A DNA stretch of 64,000 nt from contig NZ_SLWY01000016.1 in NCBI RefSeq assembly GCF_004341245.1, positions 62,001-126,000 on the forward strand, in the 5' to 3' direction. This DNA comes from Plasticicumulans lactativorans (lineage in GTDB: Bacteria; Pseudomonadota; Gammaproteobacteria; Competibacterales; Competibacteraceae). Both the position numbers and the translations under genes were made by a program. This document shows positions 31,915 through 39,090 of the stretch, in pieces (the first letter of the stretch is position 1; each line of letters begins with the position of its first letter). A model generated the notes under the pieces. That model was not told the DNA's origin, made no database searches, and saw nothing but the letters and a program-made list of their open reading frames with translations.

Positions 31915-33075
31915 ATGAGTGACGAATTCCTGGTGTTCGGAGCGCCGCAGATCGCGCGGGCCGAGATCGACGAAGTGGTAGCCGTGCTCGAATCCGGCTG
32001 GCTCGGCACCGGGCCGCGCGTCGCCGCCTTCGAACACGCTTTCGCAACGTACAAGTCCCGGGTCGCCTCCCATGCCGCCGCGGTCAATTCCTGTACCGCT
32101 GCGCTGCACCTGGCCCTGCTCGCCAGCGGGGTGGGACCTGGCGACGAAGTGATCACCACGCCGTTGACCTTCTGCGCGACCGTCAACGCGATTCTGCATG
32201 CGGGTGCGACGCCGGTCCTGGCGGATGTCGATCCGCTGACGATGAACCTGGATCCCGCCGCGGTCGCCGCGGCCATCACGCCGCGCACGCGGGCGATCCT
32301 GCCCGTGCATTTCGCCGGCCGTCCCTGCGACATGGATGCCCTGCTCGCGCTGGCTGAGCGCCATGGCCTGCAACTGATCGAGGATTGCGCCCACGCCATC
32401 GAGACCGAGTGGCGCGGGCGCAAGGCCGGCACCTTCGGGGATTTCGGCTGCTTCAGCTTCTACGTGACGAAGAACGTCATCACCGGCGAGGGCGGCATGG
32501 TGCTCGCGCGCGACGCGCGGGCGATCGGCCGCATCAAGATGCTGGCACTGCACGGGATGAGCAAGGACGCCTGGCATCGTTTCGGCGATGCCGGCTACAA
32601 GCACTACTTCGTGATGGAATGCGGCTTCAAGTACAACATGACGGATCTGCAGGCTGCGATCGGCCTGCACCAGCTCACGCGCATCGAGGCCAACTGGCTG
32701 CGCCGGCGTGCGTTGTGGGCACATTATCAGTCCGCCTTCGCGGACCTGCCGGTGACCTGCCCGGCCGAGCCCGCGCATGACACCCGCCATGCCCATCACC
32801 TTTATACGCTGCTGATCGACGCTGACGCCTGCGGCATCACCCGCGATGCCTTCCTCGAGGCGATGACCGCCCGCGGTATCGGCGTCGGCGTGCACTATCT
32901 GAGCATCCCCGAACACCCGTACTACCAGCAGCGTTTCGGCTGGCGTCCGGAGCAATGGCCGCGGGCGATGCGCATCGGTCGGCAGACCGTGAGTCTGCCG
33001 CTGTCGCCGCGGCTGACCGATGTGGATGCCGAGCGGGTGATCGGTGCGGTTCGGGACGAGACGAGGCGGTCGTGA
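31915..33075 (+). CDS. DegT/DnrJ/EryC1/StrS family aminotransferase
   Basis: A 386-aa PLP-dependent aminotransferase of the sugar-nucleotide family. Members convert keto-sugar nucleotides to amino sugars such as perosamine, Ara4N or bacillosamine precursors. Visible motifs: FGAPQIARAEIDEVVAVLESG at the N-terminus, NSCTAALHLALLASGVGPGDEV, IEDCAHAIETEWRGRKAG, and the PLP lysine at about residue 186 in FYVTKNVITGEGGMV, plus GFKYNMTDLQAAIGLHQL. All key residues look intact. It is the first gene of the rightward half of the glycan island and overlaps the following methyltransferase by 4 bases. The exact sugar cannot be told. Confidence 0.92.
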   Translation: MSDEFLVFGAPQIARAEIDEVVAVLESGWLGTGPRVAAFEHAFATYKSRVASHAAAVNSCTAALHLALLASGVGPGDEVITTPLTFCATVNAILHAGATPVLADVDPLTMNLDPAAVAAAITPRTRAILPVHFAGRPCDMDALLALAERHGLQLIEDCAHAIETEWRGRKAGTFGDFGCFSFYVTKNVITGEGGMVLARDARAIGRIKMLALHGMSKDAWHRFGDAGYKHYFVMECGFKYNMTDLQAAIGLHQLTRIEANWLRRRALWAHYQSAFADLPVTCPAEPAHDTRHAHHLYTLLIDADACGITRDAFLEAMTARGIGVGVHYLSIPEHPYYQQRFGWRPEQWPRAMRIGRQTVSLPLSPRLTDVDAERVIGAVRDETRRS

Positions 33076-33893
33076 AGGGCATGGACGCTGCCGGTACACC
33101 CGCCGAACCGGATGACGTCGGTCGACTCCGTTATGCCTGGGAGTCACGTGCACGCCTTGTCGGCACGGACCTCGCCGCCGTGCTCTACCGGGGTTTCCCG
33201 CCGCTCGCCAACGAGTATCTGCACGCGTGGCATCAGGCAGTGGTCAGCCGCTGCATGCTCGCGCACCTGCCGGCATCGGGGCGGCTCCTCGATCTGGGCT
33301 GTGGTTATGGCCGCATCGGCGAGCACGTGCGGACGCAACGCCCCGATCTCGAACTGGTCGGGCTCGATCTCGCACCGACCTTCTGCCGTCTGTTCTCCGA
33401 CCGCCTGGCCGCTCCGGCGGTCTGTGGTGACCTTGGCCAGGCGCCCTTTCGCCCGGGCAGCTTTGACGGCGTGCTCGCAGTCACGGCTCTGATGTATGTA
33501 CCCCCCGCACAGCGCGCACAGGTGTTGGGGAACTGGTTGAGCCTGCTGCGCCCTGGAGGCCGTCTGTTGCTGGTGGAGCCCGGTGAGGAGTTCCTGAGGG
33601 TGGCGCGCCGCCTCGGTGCACCGGCTTCGCCTACCGGCGGTCATGGTTTTGAGCGGTCGGAACTGTTGCACCTGCTGCAGGAGCTGATGCCCGATGCCCG
33701 CGTTCGTTGTGGCGGCGTTCCGGGGTTTTCGCTCGCGGTACCGGTCATGCTTGCCTGCCGACGATTGCCGCGGGTGCTGGGGCTGCTGTTGAGGATGACG
33801 GCGGCGCTGGACCGGCATGCAGAAGGCTGGACGCGCCTGTCTCTCCAGCGCTGGACGCTGGTGCTGTTGCCTGATCATGGAAGCCGCGCGTGA
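33072..33893 (+). CDS. Class I SAM-dependent methyltransferase
   Basis: 273 aa with the SAM-binding motif I LLDLGCGYGRIGEHV at about 76-90, motif II (VGLDLAPTF), an acidic loop (CGDLGQAPF) and LRPGGRLLLVEPG (motif post-IV). It belongs to the methyltransferase 11/25 group, but the acceptor is unknown. I chose the GTG at 33072, which overlaps the aminotransferase stop and has GAGG upstream; an ATG three codons later has no well-spaced site. The C-terminal part is hydrophobic, suggesting contact with the membrane. Context suggests methylation of a sugar or lipid-linked glycan, which is an inference. Confidence 0.85.
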   Translation: MKGMDAAGTPAEPDDVGRLRYAWESRARLVGTDLAAVLYRGFPPLANEYLHAWHQAVVSRCMLAHLPASGRLLDLGCGYGRIGEHVRTQRPDLELVGLDLAPTFCRLFSDRLAAPAVCGDLGQAPFRPGSFDGVLAVTALMYVPPAQRAQVLGNWLSLLRPGGRLLLVEPGEEFLRVARRLGAPASPTGGHGFERSELLHLLQELMPDARVRCGGVPGFSLAVPVMLACRRLPRVLGLLLRMTAALDRHAEGWTRLSLQRWTLVLLPDHGSRA

Positions 33894-34774
33894 CGGCGGC
33901 CCAACCGATGGCGTCCTTTGGGGGCGGGGCGGTTGCATACCTGATCTGTGTGTTGCTGCATTTCCTCAGCGAACCGGTGCGCTGGCGGATCGTGTTCGGC
34001 GGTGAGCGCCTTCGTCCCTATCTGCACGTGTATTTCCTGACCGCCCTGATGAGCTATCTGCTGCCGGCGAAGCTCGGGCTTCCGCTGCGCGTGCTGATGC
34101 TCAATCGTCGCCTGGGCGTGCCGCTCGGCGCGGTATCGGCAGGGCTCGTGGTGGATGCCCTCGTCAGCTACAGCAGTTGGCTGCTGGCCGGGGGGCTGGC
34201 CGGTATCGCTGTGCTGGGGCGGATGCCCGCAGAGTGGCGATACGGGTTTCTGCTGGGGGGGGGCGCCCTGGTGCTGGGGGGAGGCTTGCTGATGGCGGTA
34301 CGTCGGCGTTGGCGCCGGATTGGCGACGGGGTGCGGGCGTCATGGTGGAACGGCGCCATCTGGGCACGCATCGGGCGCCGGGGGGCGGCGGTGCTGCTGC
34401 TGGCGGTGGCGATCGATATCGCCAGTCATGCCGGCCGGCACCTGGCGCTCGCCACGCTGTTGGGGCTGGATGTGCCGCCGGGCGATCTCGCGGTACTCGC
34501 GGTGTTCGCGGTGTTCGCCGGCATCGCCAGCTTCATGCCGATGGGCCTCGGCGGCTATGACGTCACCCTGGCTGCCGGTCTGATCGGACTCGGCGCTCCT
34601 CCGGATGCGGCGGCGACGATGGTTCTGGCCAACCGTGTCGGCACGCTCGTCGTCAGCGCCGTGCTTGGCCTCTGGAGCGCACATGCGCTCGGGTTCGAGT
34701 TGCGCGGCTTGCGTGACCGCGTCGGTCGCCTGCTGGGAGCCGGCCGTGATACCGAGGAGCGGTCCGGGTCATGA
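33890..34774 (+). CDS. Flippase-like / lysylphosphatidylglycerol-synthase-type transmembrane protein
   Basis: 294 aa with about seven membrane helices and the family pattern of the LPG synthase TM region (PF03706, UPF0104): SEPVRWRIVFG near the N-terminus, SYLLPAKLGLPLRVLML, and PMGLGGYDVTLAAGLIGLG in the second half. In glycan gene clusters such proteins are usually annotated flippase-like, but transport has not been shown for most. The start is a GTG overlapping the methyltransferase stop by 4 bases, and its own end overlaps the next gene by 4. It is therefore in one operon with aminotransferase, methyltransferase and glycosyltransferase. Confidence 0.85.
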   Translation: MTAAQPMASFGGGAVAYLICVLLHFLSEPVRWRIVFGGERLRPYLHVYFLTALMSYLLPAKLGLPLRVLMLNRRLGVPLGAVSAGLVVDALVSYSSWLLAGGLAGIAVLGRMPAEWRYGFLLGGGALVLGGGLLMAVRRRWRRIGDGVRASWWNGAIWARIGRRGAAVLLLAVAIDIASHAGRHLALATLLGLDVPPGDLAVLAVFAVFAGIASFMPMGLGGYDVTLAAGLIGLGAPPDAAATMVLANRVGTLVVSAVLGLWSAHALGFELRGLRDRVGRLLGAGRDTEERSGS

Positions 34775-36123
34775 GAATCCTTCTGGCCGGTCCCAAGGTG
34801 TGTTCGCCATGGACCGAGGGACGCAAGCGCTTCGTGCGTGATCTCGCCGGGGCCTTTGCAGCCGACCACGAGGTGCGTGTCGTAACGACCGTCGCGCCCG
34901 GCGAGTGCGCGGACTTCGCCGTGCCGGCCGTCAGTGCCGTAGCCGACGGTGGGGCGCGGCACCTGCTGGGCTTTCATCGCCTGCTGGGCAGGACGCTCGA
35001 CGCCTGGCATCCCGATCTCGCCGTTCACCTGCCCACGACGTCGTTCCACGGGCGCTACCGGATCGGCAACATCGCCAGCATGTGGCTTGCCGATCGGCAG
35101 TGCGCGCAGCGTGGTGTCGTCTGCCTGACGCTGATGTACGCGATCACGCGGGAAGCCTCCGTGCGTGCCCTGCGGCCTTGGGTGCGCCACCTGTTGACCA
35201 ACCCCTACGTCCATGGCGGACATCCCGTGCGTTTCGGCGTCGCCTTGCCGCAAAGCGATGTCCCGTCAGCCGGCCCGCCGCGCGAACTGCTGTTCATGGC
35301 GGGCATGGCCGAGCCCACGCGGGAGCGGCTTCGCCATGTGCTGGAAGTGCGAGGTCTGGGGGTGCTGCTGCGCGCCGGCGCCCCGCTGGCGGAGGCGGGC
35401 TTCCGCCTGACGATCGCCGTTCCATTGCTGAGGGATCCGTTGCTGCGCCGCTCGCTCCTGGAATGGCCCGGTAATACGTGGCCGGCCGCAGCGCTGCGGA
35501 TGCTCGGCGAGGCGCGGGTGCCCGATATCTTTGCTGGTATGGGCTGCTTCGTCTTCCCCTATGGCCGCGATGAAACGCAATTCGTGCCGACCTCGGTGAT
35601 CGAGTGGAGTAGAGGCTGTTGGGCACCCGCTCGCCATCCCTGTCGAGCATCCCGGCTTCGCGGGCGCCCATCCCGTGCCTCTACGGCGTGTTCAACGGCC
35701 CCGGTTCGCCCTGCGCATCGGGCCTGCTACGCCCGTCGAGACGCGCTGCGCAGACCCGATGCTCAAATGGCTTGACGCCCTTCTCCCTGGCTACCGGGGG
35801 CTCCTCGGCTCGCGGGTCGCTCCATGCCTCCTCGAGCGATGCATGCCGGCGTGCCCGTGGTATTGCCGCGCCATCCGTTCCTCGCCCCGCTTTGGAAGGG
35901 AGGCTGGGCCGCGACTTTTACGCCGGGCGATCGCGACGATCTCATCCGTGTCCTCCTGGCTATGGCCGAAGGGGCTGATGAGCGTGAGCGGCAGCGTCAG
36001 GCCGCCGCCGCATTCGTGCGCCAGCGGATGGACATCGACGGCAGTCGTGAAGACATCCTGGCCCTGATGCGTCGCTGCGTGACTGAGGATGTATCTCCAC
36101 AGGAGCGTTCCCGATGGCGCTGA
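34771..36123 (+). pseudogene. GT4-type glycosyltransferase interrupted by a 231-bp insertion
   Basis: The first 278 codons (34771-35604) read as a group 1 glycosyltransferase: MRILLAGPKVCSPWTEG, a middle domain, then CFVFPYGRDETQFVPTSVIE. At that point homologues continue with the donor-binding E-A-M-x-x-G-V-P-V-V segment. Here it breaks off into unrelated sequence and stops at TGA 35773-35775. The missing continuation AMHAGVPVVLPRHPF resumes at 35836 in the same frame and ends at 36123, giving 95 further residues. The rejoined length would be 373 aa, normal for GT4 and close to the intact 375-aa paralogue at 37104-38231. The break lies in the sugar-nucleotide motif, so the truncated product is unlikely to be active. 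Confidence 0.85.
35605..35835. repeat. Palindromic 231-bp insertion (REP/MITE-like) inside the glycosyltransferase gene
   Basis: The segment separates the two halves of the glycosyltransferase exactly between codons for VIE and AMH. It contains a hairpin-forming pair GTAGAGGC (35609-35616) and GCCTCTAC (35677-35684). Its two ends form an imperfect inverted repeat (35612-35635 against 35807-35830, 15 of 24 matching by hand count). It holds repeated GGGATG/CATCCC words as in many GC-rich REP elements. TCGAG is found at both edges (35600-35604 and 35832-35836) but does not restore the frame if treated as a simple target duplication. No transposase is encoded. Boundaries are defined by the interrupted gene rather than by the element. 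Confidence 0.6.
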
Positions 36124-36132
36124 GCCACCGCC

Positions 36133-36348
36133 GTGCCCGGCATTTTTCAGTTGATCGTCAGCCTTGATGCCGCCGAGCAGGGCGCTTTCGCCGCGATGCG
36201 GCCCGGCGCCGACCTCGACGCGATTGCAGTCAACGTCGGCGAGATCTGGAACTCGGATGCCTACCGGGCCTTCCGCGACCAGCATGCGCACGGCAACTAC
36301 CCGGGTTTCTGCGCGGCCTGCTACCGACCGGAGTCGGCACGTCACTGA
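36133..36348 (+). pseudogene. Decayed radical-SAM/SPASM-domain gene remnant
   Basis: A 71-codon open frame. Residues 6-32 (LIVSLDAAEQGAFAAMRPGA) resemble the middle of radical-SAM proteins, where homologues have V-S-L-D-A followed by an R-P-G-A turn. From about residue 35 it jumps to the C-terminal end of a SPASM domain: VNVGEIWNSDAYRAFRD, then FCAACYRPE with a C-x-x-C cluster ligand pair. The N-terminal CxxxCxxC radical-SAM motif and the intervening part are absent. This looks like a gene truncated at the 5' side and internally deleted. It follows the interrupted glycosyltransferase by 9 bp and converges on a methyltransferase. A translated product is possible but should not be a working enzyme. 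Confidence 0.65.
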
Positions 36349-36360
36349 CGCGGTACACCG

Positions 36361-37107
36361 TCAGCGACGCACGGCCTCGATCAGGAACTGCTCGGCGAGT
36401 ACCGCCAGTGCGCCGCTGCGGTGACGTCTTCCGGCGCGCAGTGCCCGATCATCATTGAAGGCGGCGATCGCGGCCAGATGGGTACCGCCCAGGCCCACGG
36501 TGCGGACCGTTTCCAATCCCAGGTGATTCAAAACGTCAGCGGTAGCGGTGGGACGGTTGTAGTAGGTGTCCGCTGGCGCGAGCCGCCGATGGCGCAGCAG
36601 GTTGTAGAGCGCGTAGGGCACGGCGAACAGCCAGCGGCTGCTCCAGTTGTCAAAATCCACCAGCAGTCGGCCACCCGGCCTCAGCACGCGCGCCATCTCG
36701 CCGAGTACCGTCGTCTGTCCGCCGCTATCGAACAGGTGCAGAAAGCGTGTCGAGACCACCAGGTCGAAGGTGGTATCGGCAAACGGCAAGCGTGTCGCGT
36801 CGGCACGCATGAAATGCACCGCCGGCACCCGGCCTGCGTAGCGCTCCATGGCCTGTTTCATCATGGCGGGTGTCAGGTCGCAGGCGACCACCGTGAAGCC
36901 GAGCGCCTGCAGCAGCCCCGTCACGTGTCCGGTTCCGCAGGCGACTTCCAGCACACGCGCGTCGCGCGGAATGTCGTCGAGCGCGGCGATCAGGGCTTCA
37001 TGGTGCAGCCGCGCATAGAGGCGGCCATACAGTGTGCGGTAGCGGCTGGCGTCGTAGCGGGCCGCTTCGGCACGGTAGAACGTTTCGAGCCGTTCGCGAT
37101 CGATCAT
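36361..37107 (-). CDS. Class I SAM-dependent methyltransferase (UbiE/COQ5-like)
   Basis: 248 aa with motif I VLEVACGTGHVTGLL at about 51-65, VVACDLTPAMMKQA, the acidic motif (RADATRLPFADTTFDLVVS) and LRPGGRLLVDFDNW. The overall pattern is that of methyltransferase family 11. The acceptor is not known. It is the last gene of the leftward half of the island and begins 4 bases inside the end of the glycosyltransferase gene upstream. It differs clearly from the methyltransferase at 33072. Confidence 0.87.
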   Translation of the reverse strand: MIDRERLETFYRAEAARYDASRYRTLYGRLYARLHHEALIAALDDIPRDARVLEVACGTGHVTGLLQALGFTVVACDLTPAMMKQAMERYAGRVPAVHFMRADATRLPFADTTFDLVVSTRFLHLFDSGGQTTVLGEMARVLRPGGRLLVDFDNWSSRWLFAVPYALYNLLRHRRLAPADTYYNRPTATADVLNHLGLETVRTVGLGGTHLAAIAAFNDDRALRAGRRHRSGALAVLAEQFLIEAVRR

Positions 37108-38231
37108 GGTTGGCTCGCCAGTCTTTCGAGCAGGAGCGCTGCGTTCGCTTCAACCGAGAAGCGGTTCAAGGCTCCCGGCGCGAATGTCGGTAGTGGCTGC
37201 TGCGATGCCACGCTGCCTCGGATCGCCGCGGCGAATGCTGACGCCGTGACTGCCTCTGCAAGCCAGCCACTGCGGTCTTCCCGCAGCAGGCGCGGCAGGT
37301 CGCCGACCGGCATCGCCACCAGCGGGCAGCCGGCCTGCAGCGCATCGGAATACACGACCGGGATGCTTTCGATGCGCGAGGGTAGCAGCAGGCGATCGGC
37401 CCAGGTCAGCAGGTCAGCAGCGGCTTCGCGGTCGAGATAACCCTCGTCGTGGACGGGGCGACCGCCTGCTCGCAGGGTGACACAGCCCTGGCGGACGGCG
37501 GTTTCCAGCGGGCCGCCGCCGGCGATGCGGACCGACTCGATGCGCGCCCAGGTCGCCTCGTCCAATTGACCCAGTGCATCGAGCAGCAGGTCGATACCTT
37601 TGTTGGCGTGCCAGCGGCCGAGGAATGCGAGCTTCAGCGGGCCGTCCGCCGCGCGGGCGGTTTTCTCACGTCGCGGCAGGCGCCGGCTGCTGGCCAGGAA
37701 CGCGCACGGACGACCACCGAGTCGCTCGACGTCCTCGGCAAGCTGCAGCCCGTCGGCAAAGCGATGCGTCGCACGGCGCAGGACGTGACGCAGCACCTGT
37801 CGCACCAGAGGCAGGCGCCTCAGGGTCCAGATATCGCTGCCCAGCGCCCAGATGGCGTAAGGCACGCCGCTGCGGCGTGCCCATTCGCCGCACGGCAAAG
37901 CCCATAGCGCCAGGATGTGCTCGGGGCACTCCCGTTCGCAGGCGTGCGCGACGGCTATCCGGCCGGCTCGCAGGGTGCTGGCGATGACAGGCCAGTCGGT
38001 GAGGCGGCCGGCCGACAGTTGAGAGAGCGGCAACCGCGGCACGGCGAACCGGTGGACCGTCAGCGTGGGCTCCTGCTGCGTGCTGCTGCTCGTGCGGCCG
38101 GGGCAGACCACGCCGACGCGGCAGTGTGACGACAAGGCGGCGGCGAAGTCGGCGACGAACGATCCGGCCGCCGCCTCGCCCTCGCCGGCGTCGGGGTAGG
38201 AACTGGTCACGAGCAGCAGGCGATCGACCAT
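37104..38231 (-). CDS. GT4-type glycosyltransferase
   Basis: 375 aa. The N-terminal half has the acceptor-domain start LLLVTSSYPDAGEGEAAAGSF, and the C-terminal half has LKLAFLGRWHANKGIDLLLDAL, the standard GT4 opening of the donor domain, followed by RIAGGGPLE, and LLLPSRIESIPVVYSDALQAGCPLVAMPVG, which contains the E-x7-E-like motif (E-S-I-P-V-V-Y-S-D) with one variant residue. A retaining sugar transferase using a nucleotide-sugar donor is the likely role. It ends with a 4-base overlap into the methyltransferase and begins 7 bp after the GT2 gene. Confidence 0.9.
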   Translation of the reverse strand: MVDRLLLVTSSYPDAGEGEAAAGSFVADFAAALSSHCRVGVVCPGRTSSSTQQEPTLTVHRFAVPRLPLSQLSAGRLTDWPVIASTLRAGRIAVAHACERECPEHILALWALPCGEWARRSGVPYAIWALGSDIWTLRRLPLVRQVLRHVLRRATHRFADGLQLAEDVERLGGRPCAFLASSRRLPRREKTARAADGPLKLAFLGRWHANKGIDLLLDALGQLDEATWARIESVRIAGGGPLETAVRQGCVTLRAGGRPVHDEGYLDREAAADLLTWADRLLLPSRIESIPVVYSDALQAGCPLVAMPVGDLPRLLREDRSGWLAEAVTASAFAAAIRGSVASQQPLPTFAPGALNRFSVEANAALLLERLASQP

Positions 38232-38238
38232 GCCGGCC

Positions 38239-39090
38239 TCACTCGCGTCGGTAGAGCAGGCTGGTGATCTGCTCCGACACCAGCCCGATCAGGAAAATGA
38301 TCACCGAGGTGGTCAGCAGCAGTGCGCTCATGTTGGTGAAGCGGTGATCGGCGATGAAGGTGTAGGTGTAATAGCCCGCACCGAGCAGGAAGAAGAACAG
38401 ACTCACCGGACCGAACAGCTTCATCGGCGAATACAGCGTGCCGACCTTGAAGATGATCAGCAGGAAGCGCAGTCCGTCCCGCAAGGGTTTGATGTGACTG
38501 GTGCCCGAGCGACGTCCGGCGACGATGGGGACGTAGGCCACCGGATAGCCGCTACGAAAGAACGCCATGGTGATCGTCGTCGGATAGGAGAAGCCGTTCG
38601 GCAGCAGGTACAGGAACTCGCGGAAGCGCTCCGTGCGTACTGCACGGAAACCCGAGGTGAGGTCGTCGATCCGGTGGCCCGTCATCCAGCTCGCCAGGCG
38701 GTTGTAGAAGGCATTCGCCAGGCGTCGTGGAAGGCTGGCATGCGAGGAGGGCGCCCTGGCACCCACCGCCATGTCGTATCCCTCGTCCAGCTTCTCGACG
38801 AGGCGGCGCACGTCGACCGGGTCGTGCTGGCCGTCGGCATCCATCAGCACAAGGACGTTGGCCATGGCGTGGCGGCAGCCGGTCTTGATGGCGGCGCCGT
38901 TGCCGAGGTTATAGGGATGCCGCAGGTGTACGACGCCGTATTCCTGGCACAGGCTGGCCGTCGCGTCGGACGATGCATCGTCGACGACGATGATCTGTTC
39001 GGGGTCGACCAGACTGCCGAGGCTTTCCAGCAGCGTCGGCAGCGTCGCGGCTTCCTGGCGGGCCGGTATGACGATGTTGATGCTCTTCAT
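38239..39090 (-). CDS. GT2-type membrane glycosyltransferase (dolichyl-phosphate-mannose-synthase-like)
   Basis: 283 aa. The N-terminal GT-A domain has INIVIPARQEAATLPTLLESL, IIVVDDASSDAT, HLRHPYNLGNGAAIKTG and the D-x-D-type metal motif VLMDADGQHDPVDV. Residues around 195-283 form two membrane helices, FFFLLGAGYYTYTF and LLTTSVIIFLIGLVSEQI. This architecture is typical of polyprenyl-phosphate sugar transferases (DPM/GtrB/ArnC group), which charge undecaprenyl phosphate with a sugar for use on the periplasmic side. That would give a donor for the polytopic transferase encoded immediately upstream, which overlaps it by 4 bases. Confidence 0.92.
   Translation of the reverse strand: MKSINIVIPARQEAATLPTLLESLGSLVDPEQIIVVDDASSDATASLCQEYGVVHLRHPYNLGNGAAIKTGCRHAMANVLVLMDADGQHDPVDVRRLVEKLDEGYDMAVGARAPSSHASLPRRLANAFYNRLASWMTGHRIDDLTSGFRAVRTERFREFLYLLPNGFSYPTTITMAFFRSGYPVAYVPIVAGRRSGTSHIKPLRDGLRFLLIIFKVGTLYSPMKLFGPVSLFFFLLGAGYYTYTFIADHRFTNMSALLLTTSVIIFLIGLVSEQITSLLYRRE

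Noticed and set aside
35619-35625. GTTGGGC as an integron attC core (GTTRRRY)
   Set aside because: No inverse core RYYYAAC partner at a suitable position and no integrase or cassette structure nearby.
34771-35775. A complete 334-aa glycosyltransferase ending at 35775
   Set aside because: The last 56 codons come from the inserted DNA, are Arg/Ala/Pro-rich and lack the donor motif, whose missing half is found in frame at 35836.
35600-35836. TCGAG at both edges of the insertion as a 5-bp target-site duplication
   Set aside because: Removing one copy plus the insert takes out 232 bp and puts the glycosyltransferase out of frame, whereas 231 bp restores it. The match may be chance or one base may have been lost.
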